Assembly: GCA_029216955.1 (NCBI GenBank)
Contig: JANAVB010012138.1
Location: 1 to 64,000, forward strand
From: Iris pallida
Lineage: Eukaryota > Streptophyta > Magnoliopsida > Asparagales > Iridaceae
Direction of reading: 5' to 3'
Length of the DNA: 64,000 nucleotides
Shown in pieces: positions 33,376 to 44,660 of the stretch (position 1 is its first letter; every line of letters starts with the position of its first letter). The notes below the pieces were generated by a model. It saw only the letters and a list, made by a program, of their open reading frames with translations. It had not been told where the DNA came from and ran no database searches. Made by a program: the position numbers and the translations under genes.

Positions 33376-33421
33376 TTTAAAGTTTTTGCAGCCAAGCTAG
33401 CGGCAATGCAAAAATTTTAAA
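33376..33421 (+). ncRNA. Conserved RNA hairpin with GCTAGC loop (candidate packaging/dimerisation signal)
   Basis: TTTAAAGTTTTTGCA (33376-33390) pairs with TGCAAAAATTTTAAA (33407-33421) over 15 positions with one G-U pair. The loop GCCAAGCTAGCGGCAA can form an inner GCC:GGC helix, exposing AAGCTAGC with the self-complementary GCTAGC. The second copy at 39599-39644 is identical. Loop self-complementarity is how retroviral dimer-initiation hairpins work; the role here is inferred. Confidence 0.45.
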
Positions 33422-33976
33422 TACCACGATTCTAGAGGTATGTACATTAGTTGTGGACTCTATGGATTATCATAGCCATACTTACTGGTGTGACGAAGAT
33501 TCTGGTAACATGGTTCTGGATAGACGGGTATGATTATCAGATTGCATAATAGATACCATATAGATGGTGCCCTAGTATAATTGAGTGGAATATCAGGATG
33601 GATACTACTTGAGTGTCAAGTATTAGATAGAGGGAGCTAGGCCACCTGTAGCGTAGCACCGTGTCCCACACCATCAGAGGGATATACCCCAGAGGGGCAG
33701 GACTTTTGCGCTGACAGTCGAGTAGACCGACGCTACGGGTGACGGGTTAGCAGGTCTGTCTTCATGTTCTTCTTTCTATCTTATTGTGTAATTCCATTAG
33801 TACATGCCAGGATATTGTTTGTGATTGCTAGATAGTGTAGCTACCCTGTTCGAGACTGTGAAATCACGACCAGTAGAATTGTGTTGCGTGTTATCTTTGA
33901 CTTTAATTTGCTGGGGGTTAGACCTAGTAGGGATAGGATTAAATAGGATCATTTTAATTTAGAGGACGAAATTTTT

Positions 33977-33992
33977 CTAAGGGGGGTAGGAT
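33977..33992 (+). promoter_or_regulatory. Polypurine tract of the LARD
   Basis: CTAAGGGGGGTAGGAT immediately precedes LTR copy 2 (TGTAACATCC), preceded by GAGGACGAAATTTTT as in Tekay/Del gypsy elements. Confidence 0.88.
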
Positions 33993-36257
33993 TGTAACAT
34001 CCAATTTTCCAGATGAGGATAATTTTGAAATTTTGTAATTAAAATTATTATTTATTGATATTAAATTCACATTATGATTTTTGGTGATTTTTAATCATTT
34101 TTAAACGATTTGAAAACTGTTTTAAGTCATGACTTATGATTTTGATCTGCTGCTAGTGAAACCCTAGAGACTGCATGACCTAGAACCTAACCATGTCATT
34201 AGGATGATTTAATTATCATTTTTAGCCTAGGGGTAATTTGGTCATTTTGACTTATTTGAATTATTTGATAATTTATCGAATTGGTGAATTCTAGTTGACC
34301 TTGACTTGTTGAGACCTAGTGAACTAGCCTAGAAGCTAACCCTAGCCATGGTGACCCTAGTCTAACTTAGGTTAACCTACTTTTAGTCATTAGAAACTAA
34401 TTTTAGATTAGGAGGATTAGTTTAAGTGAATTAAAGTCATGGCTTGTGGTTTCATGAAATGACTTATGGCTTAATGATTTGATTGATCATGACTTAAGCC
34501 CATGGGCCATTTAGTAAACCCTAACCCTAATTATTGAACCTATGACCAGCCACTAGGGCTCCCCTTCCTATAAATAATCTCCTCATTGAGTTCTTGCCTC
34601 TTTTATTTTATTCCAACACTTGGAGAAAGAAAGGTATTTTTCTCCTTCTAAAAATTTCCATTTATTCATTTGATCTCCTTTTTCATCCTAGTCTTTTGCA
34701 TTAGGTTCTAATTTCTGTATATTTAATATTTTTGGAGGTTAATCTCAGTTTTGGGCTCATTTGGAGCATTTGGCCATCAAAAGGAACACCCCCCATTTGG
34801 AGCTTTTTTATACAATTTGCACCTATAGGTAAAACCCTTTAAATTGTATTATTATTTTGATTTCTTTGCATATTATGCTAGGTTTAGGTGTCCCCTAGTT
34901 GTACCTCGAATTTGGGTGGATTTCGTGTCCGTTTGGTGTCCGTATCGGACGCGTGTCATAGGATATGTTAGGTGTTCGACGAAATGCCTCTAAGGATTTT
35001 ATTTTCTATTTTTGCTAAACTAATTACATGATTTTGAAGCCCGTGATATGTAGATTAATTATGTTGAACACTGAGCACGTTTCTATGGAGAATTCGTGTC
35101 CAAATTGGATACGCACCGCACGTACGACACTGCGCACTGGCCTCGTGCGGCTGTCCTGCTGCTCGGGTGCCATTGCGGACACGACACGGCGACTCAGGTC
35201 ATAAAACTTGGCGGACATGTTCTCCTAATGACAGACACAACACCTATAAAGTTTCATGGGACCTCGATGTGTGTGCGCGAAGAAATCGCGTGTGTACATG
35301 TTTTGCCCTGCACTGTGCACGCGTGTTTCGTGTCTCTGATACGGGGCTGTAAATCGGACACGACACGGTTTCGACACGTTACAGGGTGATGAAACTCTAG
35401 CCCTATCTTGGGCGAACGTGCATACACAGGCTCGACACATCTCCAGCTCTGTGTCGAGTCCACAATGACTTGGCACGCGTGCACGAGGACTGGGGTTTCT
35501 ATTTTCTGTCATTTTCGATTTTAGGATTTTGGACACCTCGTGCCCTAATTCTTGGACTCGTGGGTGTCCCATTAGACACGTGGGACATGTCCCCATGTCT
35601 GTACACTATATGTCTCTAATTGTTTTCGAGTTTACTTCCTAAATTGGTTTCGATTATGCAATGCATATGGACTGATTACAGTTCTCAGCTTTGATAGTTT
35701 TTGTGAATTAGGTTTACTGATTTTATTAAATCTTTTAATGAGTATATATATGTAAATATAATTTATACATACTGTATTATACTGAGATTTGTTATTGGGT
35801 TAATTTTGTTGATATGGAGTCGAGTTCATGTTGTAGAGGTATAGATCTCTGATACCTTGAAATATAAACTGAAAAATTAGTTTTGGATTTAGTTTGCCTA
35901 TTGCTTTATAACTATGAAGGCTGTTTTGATATCAGGATTTAGTTCACATAGGTTGTAATCCTTGATTGTTTCATTTTTTCGAATTGGTTCAGTTACAGAT
36001 TTGGGATAGATTGTTTTGGGTTTTCAAATGTTGGATTCGAATTACAGGTTCTTTTTTGTCTGATACTTAAATATTGGTTTTCAAAATGTAATTCAAGGGA
36101 GTTCAATGTTGTTGGTTTTGAGTTGTGGTGAGGATTTCTTATATAGTGTATTGTATGTTAGAGTTTAGAGGGGGAACTTGGGAGTTAGATACATGTTAGT
36201 TTTGATTTGTATTAGTTCATAGTTTTAGATATATAGGTAGAGTTATATATATATATC

Positions 36258-36314
<57 letters not shown>

Positions 36315-36930
36315 CTATAGGTATGTGGTTGGCATAGTATAGCTAAGAATCAGTGTTTATTCTCAGGTTTGAGAGACGGTTTTGAGGGATAGTTATATGT
36401 ACATAGGTTGTTGGGTAAGAAGAAGCTGTGAGTTGGAGGGCAGTAGGCAGGAACCATCTTGCCTAGGCCTGTGCTTGGCCTGGCTTTTGATTTCAGCAAG
36501 AGCAGTGGCAATGCAGCAGTGTGCTGCACTAGCAGCAAACAGAAGGGGACTGAACCCCCTTAGCAACTTTGGTTTGGCCATATGGAATTGTTGGATAGTC
36601 GAGGGGTTGAGAGTTGATCTCAGGATTCTTGAGATTGGGAGTAGTTGTTCATTCTCAGGTTTCCTGAGAGATGTTAATGAGTATAGGTGTGTGAGGGTAT
36701 ATAATTGTATATTACGAGAGATATTGTGTAGGTTGAAATATCTGTAACCTTGATACAGATTATAGACTATTTCCCATATATGACCTATATGTCATATGAT
36801 ATATACATATGGGTTGTATCTTGGTTTGGGGATATGTTCATGCATGAGTTACATAGAGATATGGGATTAGATATTGATTAGGCTTAGGTAGATACCTGAG
36901 ATTGATATAGGTATATATGTAATGTGAGTC

Positions 36931-36963
<33 letters not shown>

Positions 36964-36996
36964 TTGCTAACTATATATTAGATGTGTATATATTAG

Positions 36997-37088
<92 letters not shown>

Positions 37089-37104
37089 TTGATGTCTTAT
37101 ATAG

Positions 37105-37165
<61 letters not shown>

Positions 37166-39195
37166 GACTTGATGTCTTAGCCTATGGCCTATGTGTATAT
37201 ATATATATATATATATTGAATATATGTCTTAGTGCCCTAGGATTACTAGCCTATGGTTAGTAGCAAGTTAGAATTGACAATTAGGTCTAGTAGACCTAGT
37301 TTGACTAGATAGTTGACCATTGTTGACCATGGTTGACCAAAGTCAACTATAGGTCAACCATGACCTAGTTGACCTAGAAAGGGGCTTAGATGGACTTAAA
37401 GGGGACTAGTTTGACTAAGTTGACTAAACCATAGACTACTGACTAATTGGTTTAGGTTTGACCATATAGGTTATGTGGATAGTCCTAAGTAGATTAAGAT
37501 ATGTATGGGGTTAAGTGGGATACTTAGGAGTTGTTTCATGATTCGAGTTAGAGTATGGGCTTAGCTTAACTATAGATTCAAGATTGCCTATATATATATA
37601 TATGTAAATTGTATGATTGGTAGCTTCTATAGAATTGTGATGGTATGCGAGTGCTAGCCTAGGCTTGGTTAAGCCTAGTGAGACTTATTAGACTTGTTTG
37701 GGTTAAGTTTGACCAGTTGACCTAGCCTTGACTAGTATAGTTGACTGGAGTTGACCAGGTTTGACTTAGAGTTGACTTTGACCTAGATTGGCCTAGAAAT
37801 CATGTAGATTGCATCATAACATCATTTACCTTATTTTAAACACATTATAACCTGTACTGCTCTATTTAGGACATTGTAACTCCGGTGCAGACATCTGACA
37901 TTGTACTACTCTTTTCAGAGTATCAGGCGAGTACATTCTCTGATAGTTCTTCCATTTACTTGTCGTTTACTATATTTCAGTTGTAGCTAGTTCTATCTGA
38001 TTCTCTGTTTCAAACACGATTTGATATTGCTGGATCCATTTCATGCGACACTCACTTATTTATGTCTGGCCTCTATTTCAAGAACCACCTACTGGAACCA
38101 CCCTGGAATCATTTACTGGAACCATTCGTGTACTGGCTAGACTTATACCTATTTTTGTGTCGGATTATGGATTCACTTGTACTTGCTGGGCGGAGAAATA
38201 TTGGAATAGGCATGTGAACATACCCAAATACTGGAACCACTCCCTTGGAATTATACTGGAACGATAGCCATCCCACACTTGGTCGAGTGTACGGTGTGCC
38301 GTATTACCTACAGCCATTCACATGTCGATCCCGATATTTTAAAACACACTGTTAGAGTATAGGCTGGATTCACCCTGGAACCTTTGATCACCGACTGGAC
38401 TCACCTTATACCGAACTCATCTTGTACTGGAACCACCTGGTATCAGATTCATGTTGTCTGGATTTACCTGGGTTTTGCACTTGTTTACATTTACATTCTG
38501 GACTTATATCATGTTGCTCTAGTTCAGCTAGTTTCTATTTACAGCCTTTATTGCTATGATTCTTCTCTTGTTTTACTTACCTTACTTTCCTTGTATCTTA
38601 ACTGTTTCTCTATACCATCACCTGTATACAAACTACCATGTTCATCAATAAAACTGTCTATAACTGCTTTATAGTTCTCTGTCATTACTTGGGTTTTCTT
38701 GATGAGTTGTACTCGTTCCTGTCCTGACTGGACCTGTTGAAAATTTTACAGATGATTGCCCTGAGGACACATGCCCTACATATTACGGACCAGGAGATGG
38801 CTTAGCTATCTATGGCCCCAACACTCAGGAGTGATCGGGAGTTTAGCTAGTTTGTCTTGTTTTAGCTTTCATGTTTTAGAACTGGAGTTGTATATATATA
38901 AGTTGAGACATGTAGTTGAGATTGTCTGAGATTATATTATTAGTTTCTGTTTTTATTTCTGTTATTAGTCTTAGTTTTAATCTTCTGTGCTATCATATCG
39001 TTCTTAGACTGTGACTGAGATTCATTATATCTATACTTGTCCTCCGTTCGGAGTTGAGATTTGACAAGTATATTATATAATTGCGTGAGTTGTTCATTAG
39101 ATAGTAACCTAGGACAGCGTTCTACCGCCGACACTACGGCGTAGGCTGGGCGTTGTTACGTGCTCGTACCCTCACAGTGGGTGCGGGTCGTGACA
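33993..39195 (+). repeat. LARD LTR copy 2 (5203 bp)
   Basis: TGTAACATCC to GTCGTGACA. The TATA box CTATAAATA (34568-34576) is intact, putting U3 at about 580 bp and R/U5 at about 4.6 kb. The length difference from copy 1 is mainly due to TA tracts (36245-36311, 36930-36958, 36996-37084) and a 45-base A run with a short duplication at 37081-37190. W-box-core clusters are at 37272-37430 and 37708-37783. Confidence 0.88.
36996..37190. repeat. (TA)n tract plus A45 run with flanking duplication
   Basis: About 44 TA units are followed by GACTTGATGTCTTA, ATAG, 45 uninterrupted A (37105-37149), a second TA tract and a second GACTTGATGTCTTA. Copy 1 of the LTR has the 14-mer only once and no A run. 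Confidence 0.9.
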
Positions 39196-39893
39196 CGTTT
39201 TTAGTGGTGGCCCATGCTGGTCGAGAGTCGCCTTAGTACGATATCGTGGTAGTACGGCGACTTAGTTGTACTGCCGCGAGCCTGTGATAGGTTTGAGAGA
39301 TAAGCTTAACGGAGGGGTACTCAATCACAATTAGGACTACTTGAGACGATTCCTGGGATGACCCTTGAGAATCTCATTATAAACTATCTCGAAATTCGAT
39401 TCTGACAGTATCTATCTATCTTCCTTGATTCATCGTTGAATTTGATTCTTGGTACTCATTATTGACTTGATTTTCTACCAAGATAACATTATGGGCTAGG
39501 TTGACTCAGTCATGGGATCTAGAGTCTTCTACAGCCATATCAGCTGGTTGGGCGATGAGATAGAGTCTGATTTTGGATGTATTTCTCGGGTGTGGGAATT
39601 TAAAGTTTTTGCAGCCAAGCTAGCGGCAATGCAAAAATTTTAAATACCACGATTCTAGAGGTATGTACATTAGTTGTGGACTCTACGGATTATCGCAGCC
39701 ATACTTACTGGTGTGATGAGGATTCTGGTAACATGGTTCTGGATAGACGGGTATGATTATCAGATTGCAGAATAGATACCATATAGATGGTGCCCTAGTA
39801 TAATTGAGTGGAATATCAGGATGGATACTACTTGAGTGTCAAAGATTAGATAGAGGGAGCTAGGCCCTCTGTAGCGCAGCACCGTGCCCCACA
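39196..39893 (+). other. Second, partial LARD interior
   Basis: 698 bp collinear without visible indels with 32973-33670, ending at CCCCACA, then SIRE-A gag. The identical hairpin is at 39599-39644. It shows that the LARD was a tandem (two interiors) before the right end was lost. Confidence 0.88.
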
Positions 39894-40570
39894 GGTTCTT
39901 CGAAGTCTTTGAGGTCAAGCTCTTGAGTCATCAGCTTTCCCATTAAAGTCTCTATAGACATTGTGGTGAGATCATTGCCTTCTATGATAGCTGTTACCTT
40001 AGGGTTCCAAATCTTCGGTAGCCTCCTAAGTAACTTGCGGATCTTCTCATGATTTGTATATTGTTTGTCGAGAGATGACAAGGGGTTGATGACGTCAAGG
40101 AATCTTGTAAACATTTGTGTGATCGTCTCATTAGGCTTCATCTTGAAAGCCTCATATTCTTGAGTAAGATGACTGATTTTCGACTCCTTGACTTGGGTGG
40201 TTCCTTTATGCGTCACTTCTAGAAGTCTCCAAACTTCGTGCGAGGTGGTGCATGTCGAAACCCTGTTAAACTCATTCCTGTCTATTGCACAAAATAAAGC
40301 ATTAATGGCTCTAGCGTCGAGACTCGCCTGTTTCTTTTCCTCATCAAAATATTTGTCGTGGGGTTTCTCGACGAGATCACCATTGACAACTATCCTGGCG
40401 GGCTTTTTGTAACCATTGGTAACAATGGTCCACAGGTCGATGTCTGGAGACTTGGGATAAAAACTCATCCTGGCTTTTCAATAGGTGTAGTTTGTTCCAT
40501 CAAATAGGGGTGGCCTATGAGTGGACTCTCCTTCACCGTGATTGAAAAACATAGGTTGTGTGGTTGCCAT
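39894..40570 (-). pseudogene. SIRE-A gag, N-terminal part (UBN2/copia-type gag)
   Basis: The start ATG at 40570 (MATTQPMFFNHGEGES, HRPPLFDGTNYTY) lies 40 bases after the primer site. TGA at 40478-40480 replaces the Trp of the usual YTYWKARM. Then open: MSFYPKSPDIDLWTIV, LDARAINALFCAIDRNEFNRV, AHEVWRLLEVTHKGT-type (here SHEVW) and YEAFKMKPNETITQMFTRF, NPLSSL, LLRRLPKIWNPKVTAI, SIETLMGKLMTQELDLK. This is the copia gag capsid. It ends at 39894 against the partial LARD interior, so the remainder, including the first zinc knuckle, is deleted. Confidence 0.9.
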
Positions 40571-40610
40571 GGATCAGCTCTAGGATGTTAGTCCTTGTTG
40601 AGAGAACAGA

Positions 40611-40622
40611 GCTCTGATACCA
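40611..40622 (-). promoter_or_regulatory. Primer-binding site of SIRE-A (tRNA-Met)
   Basis: On the minus strand TGGTATCAGAGC, two bases after the end of the 5' LTR (40625). Confidence 0.95.
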
Positions 40623-40624
40623 AT

Positions 40625-41603
40625 TGAAGTACAGGTAGGGAACTCTAGAGGGGGGGTGAATAGAGTTTATAACGAAAATTATCAATTAAAAACTTAAACT
40701 CTTTTCACCAACAAAATAATCAGAGTAAAGAAATGCGGAAATAAAGTAGTAGAGAGCAAACGCAAACACAGCAAGATTTTTAACCTGGTTTCCCTCGTGG
40801 AGGACTAATCCAGGCCTAAGAACTCTAGCTCAGGATTGAAATCCACTATTTGTGAAATAGGGTTACAACCACATGCCTTTTCACAAAAGAGCTCGCCAAA
40901 CTTCTTTCAATGATCGCTGTGGTGAAACTTGGACTTTTCTAAGTGACTTACAACTTCTTGCACTTCAAACTTCTAGCTGAATCGTACCGAGCAACTTGGA
41001 CGGTTGGGAAGTTTGAATGCTAAGTGGATGGGAAGGTAAAGCTCTGTAATATGTAGGCTATGTAAGAGAAGAATAAGAGAAGATTGGATGGTTTTGAAAT
41101 GAGAAAAACCAAGGCCTATTTATAGGGTTCGGGGTAGGCAGAATTCGGCCAGAATTCTGTGTGTAGAATTCAATTTTTTGGCTGTTAGACAACTAGCAGT
41201 GATCAAGACCTAAAAATCATCTTCCTGTAATTTAGGGGGCAGAGTTCGGCCCGAACTCTGTATGGAGGCAGAGTTCGGCCCGAACTCTGTCTCCTATGGA
41301 CAGAAAGTTCTAAATGGGCTTTTGGATGAATGGACTGATTTGGATATTGGCTAAGTAAACATATAAGGCTATGTCTAGCCCAAAGTTGCTCAGTATGACC
41401 CAACGTACATCATCCTATACTCAAAAACAGTAAAAAGTACAAACTCTAGTATACAAAAAATAGTAAAACTTCAGGCAGATGTAGTCTTGAACAAATGAGC
41501 GGAGTTGATTGATTTCGAACTTGATATGTCAAATTGGACTATAACAAATATTATTTTGTTAATTTTCAAGATTAGGTTGACTGTGATCCAGTTTGGGTCA
41601 AGA
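40625..41603 (-). repeat. 5' LTR of SIRE-A
   Basis: 979 bp, about 95 percent identical by eye to 21026-21974. The minus-strand TATA box is at about 41117-41126. Two full near-palindromes AGAGTTCGGCCCGAACTCT are at 41241-41259 and 41270-41288. The outer tip is changed to AGA. Confidence 0.93.
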
Positions 41604-41608
41604 AGAAC

Positions 41609-43880
41609 ATCTGCGGACCGTGCTCCAGACACTTCGAGAGAATTAGTTGTATGCAAAGCAGAGTAAGTACAAATTTTGGCTGAGCAGCGTATCCTTTCTT
41701 GGTCACATCATTTCGTTCGAAGGCATTGCAGTCGATCCGAAGAAAGTGGAAGCTATTGCTGATTGGAAGCGGCCTGCGTCTGCTAGTGAGATTCAAATCT
41801 TATTGGTTTGGCAGGATACTATCGACGCTTCGTAAAAGACTTCGCAGAGATTGCATCGCCATTGACTCGCCTCACTCAAAAGGGAGTCGTGTATGAGTGG
41901 TCAGATGACTGTGAAGCTTCCTTCCAGGAGCTAAAATAGCGAATAATTTTGGCCCCTATACTCGCACTTCTGGATGGGCCAGAGGGTTTTCAGATCTTCA
42001 GTGATGCTTCAGGCCAGGGCTTGGGATGTGTGCTCATACAGCGAGATAAGGTAATATCCTTCGCCTCCAGACAGTTGAAGCCGCACGAGAAGAACTATCC
42101 TACGTACGAATTAGAGTTAGCGGCAATTATGTTTGCGTTGAAATTAGGGCATCACTATCTATATGGCATGGCATGCGCGATCTATACCGACCACAAGAGC
42201 CTCAAGTATCTATTCACCTGAAAGGAATTGAACTTGCGACAGAGGCGTTAGCTCGAACTGATCAAAGACTATGACTTGACGATCGACTACACTCTGGGCA
42301 AGGGAAATGTTGTGGCGGACGCTCTGAGTTGAAAATATCTTGCCTCTCTATCCATCAACCGCAGACTACTACAGGATCTAGAAGAAATGGGTATCGACCT
42401 TCGGGTTCGATTCAGGGATATACGGTTGGCGCAACTACAGATAGAGCCGAGTTTGCTGGAAAAGATCAAAAACGCTCAGAAGGATGATCTGTACCTGAAG
42501 AAAATATGCGAGCGAGTTTCAACAGGTAGTACGACCGACTTTACGGAAGATAAGACCGGCGTGCTGAGATTGAATGGCCGACTATGTGTTCCGGATGATT
42601 CAGAACTACGAAAGGAGAAACTGACGAAGGCGCATTATGTAAAATATACCTTGTATCCAAGCAGTACCAAGATGTATAAGGACCTCCACACGACCTTCTG
42701 GTGGCACTGAATGAAGAGAGATGTGGCACTCCTCGTGTCACAGTACATGGCCTATCAGCAAGTGAAAGCTGAGCATCAGAGACCGGGAGGGGAGATGCAG
42801 AATCTTGCTATTCCAGAATGGAAATGGGATCATGTCACTATGGAGTACTTTATTGTCCTGCCTAGGACACCACGGGGGAATGATGCCGTCTGGGTCATCG
42901 TCGATCGACTATCCAAGTCAGTACACTTCATAGCCATTAAAGTTACTTAGAGCGTCGACCGCCTTGCTCAGATCTATCTTGACGAAATAGTTCGACTGTA
43001 CGGTGTACCAGTATCTATCATCTCAGATCGGGATGGACGGTTCGTGTCACGCTTCTCGTGTAGTCTTCAGTCAGCTATGGGGACAAAGTTGTAGTTCAGC
43101 TCAGCTTATCATCCTCAGAACGATGGCCAAACAGAGCGGGTGAACCAGATTCTCGAAGATATGTTACGACTTTGTGCTATCGACTTAAAGTCAAGCTGGG
43201 ACGTCCATCTACCGTTGGCAGAATTTGTATATAACAATAGCTACCAGTCCAGCATCCAAATGGTTTAGTATGAAGCTTTGTACGGCCGGAAGTGCAGATT
43301 GCCCATTTGCTGGGATGAAGTCGGGGAACGGCAGATACTTTGCCCGGAGCTGGTAGAACAGACTGTGGAAAAGGTCAAGCTAATTCGGGAAAGACTGAAG
43401 ATTGCACAGAGTCGGCAAAAGAGCTACGCCGATACCCATCGAAGTCCACTTGAGTTCATGGATGGCGATCACGTGTTCCTGAAGGTGACGCCCATGCGAG
43501 GAGTTACCAGATTCGGTATGAAGGGAAAACTAAGTCCAAGATTTATAGGTCCTTTCAAAATATTGAAGCGAGTCACCCCATTAGCTTACAAAATTGCTTT
43601 GCCACCGACGCTTTCGGATGTACACGATGTCTTCCACGTATCTCAGTTGCGGAAGTACGTGCATGATCCGAACTATGTGGTAGATTTTGGTCAGTTGAAT
43701 CTGAAGACGGACTTACCATGTACGGAAGAGCCAGTGCAAATACTAGAGCATAAGGATAAACTGCTTCGAAATCGGGCAATCCCTCTCGTTCGCGTACTCT
43801 GGAGGAACCATTCGACGGAAGAGTCAACAGGGGAACTCGAGTCAGAGATGAAGGAAAAGTTTCCTTCATTATTTTCATAG
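41609..43880 (+). pseudogene. G4 pol right of SIRE-A: RT end, RNaseH, integrase, chromodomain
   Basis: RT resumes at [11 protein letters not shown] and passes [12 protein letters not shown], RNaseH ([47 protein letters not shown]), integrase zinc region (both Cys of the usual QCMACQQ are Tyr here: QYMAYQQ), core D in VTMEYF is replaced (Glu-Tyr instead of MDF), D in ISDRDGRF and E in GQTERVNQ, then the open stretch 43278-43880 (LYGRKCRLPICWDEV ... KLSPRFIGPFKILKRV, HDVFHVSQLRKYV) and chromodomain NRAIPLVRVLWRNHSTEE, ending at TAG 43878-43880. Stops and frameshifts are at 41815-41840, 41938, 42219, 42330, 42708, 42948, 43092 and 43266. Confidence 0.9.
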
Positions 43881-43935
43881 AGGTAGGTTCTGTTCTTAAG
43901 TTTCGAGGACGAAACTTTTTCTTAGTTGGTTATGG

Positions 43936-44359
43936 TGTAGTACCCAGTCCCTACATCATGCCCCGTTTCCCGTCTACGGGGTGCACGAGAAAGGAACACT
44001 GTCGCTATCGATTTGGTCGGAACCGATAGGTCGGGATCGATAAAATCGGTCGAACGGGAACAGTTGAATTAAGATCCATTCCCCGTTATGGAGTGGCTTA
44101 TTCGAAACCAAGTCCCATATTCAGCGGGTTGCGCCTCGAGGATAGACTCTGCAGCTGAGTCGGGAGAGACCTCTCGTTGCTCTGCTTTTCATGCTGTAAT
44201 TGCTTCTTTGGCTTTGGTTTTCTGAATGCATTTTCGTGAATGTTTTCGATGGTTTTCATGGCTAGCATTTCAAACTTCGCATTCGTATCAAATTTTCTTG
44301 AATAACACAGTATTCTAATCAGTTGCTTATGCAATTTCAGGTGATCGCGTAAGCAACGT
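43936..44359 (+). repeat. G4 3' LTR, left part
   Basis: It starts TGTAGTACCCAGTCC after the GAGGACGAAACTTTTT region and matches 16791-17200 of the shared LTR. It is cut at 44359 by CACTA-2 and continues at 53480. Confidence 0.92.
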
Positions 44360-44660
44360 CACTACAAAAAAAGTGGTCTTTTGGGACAACAAAAAACCGT
44401 TCTAAAAAGAGCTTTTACCGTCCTAAATATTATTTGGGACGACAGTTGGGACGGATTCAAAAGGTGCTATTAGGGTGGCGTGGCAAAAGCTTAAGGGACG
44501 GATATTGCCGTCCTAACTAACGTTAAAGGACAGAAAAATTGACTGTCTCAAAAGGTTGTGAAACTCTATTTTTGTGTGACGGTTGGTCTTGTCGTCCCAA
44601 AAATTAGATATTTGTAACGGATATTATCCATCCTAATAATTTAGGCAAATGTCCCAAAAG
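44360..44660. repeat. Left subterminal repeats of CACTA-2
   Basis: GGGACG, CCGTCCTAA and related motifs recur in both orientations in the first 300 bp, as expected of a transposase-binding region. Confidence 0.7.

Larger units (their letters stand above)
32973..33992 (+). other. LARD interior (non-coding)
   Basis: 1020 bp between the two LTRs. TGGTAGCCCATGC about 11 bases after the LTR is the only primer-site-like sequence and does not match the standard tRNA-Met site. It has a conserved long hairpin at 33376-33421, a GC-rich stretch near 33640-33750, and the polypurine tract at its end. There is no ORF of note. Confidence 0.8.
27885..39893 (+). mobile_element. LARD-like non-coding LTR retrotransposon (LTR-interior-LTR-partial interior)
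   Basis: Two direct repeats of 5.1-5.2 kb (27885-32972 and 33993-39195), both TG...CA (TGTAAAACCC/TGTAACATCC to GTCGTGACA), flank a 1020-bp interior. The interior ends with GGACGAAATTTTTCTAAGGGGGGTAGGA, a gypsy Tekay-like polypurine tract. After the second LTR the first 698 bp of the interior recur (39196-39893) and then stop abruptly against SIRE-A gag. There is no coding sequence for gag or pol. This is the architecture of a large retrotransposon derivative moved by a partner's enzymes. The right-hand LTR of the expected tandem is missing, together with part of SIRE-A gag. Confidence 0.87.
21026..41603 (-). mobile_element. SIRE-A: SIRE/Maximus-type Ty1-copia retrotransposon with accessory ORF, containing a nested LARD
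   Basis: Read on the minus strand: 5' LTR 41603-40625, tRNA-Met primer site 40622-40611, gag from 40570, nested LARD (39893-27885), second gag knuckle, protease, integrase, RT, RNaseH (to 24410), accessory ORF3 (23706-22375), polypurine tract and 3' LTR 21974-21026. The 5-bp target duplication AGAAC (21021-21025 and 41604-41608) is perfect and sits inside G4 RT. The terminal base pattern at 41601-41603 is AGA instead of ACA, a point change at the LTR tip. Without the LARD it is about 8.6 kb; part of gag is deleted. Confidence 0.93.
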
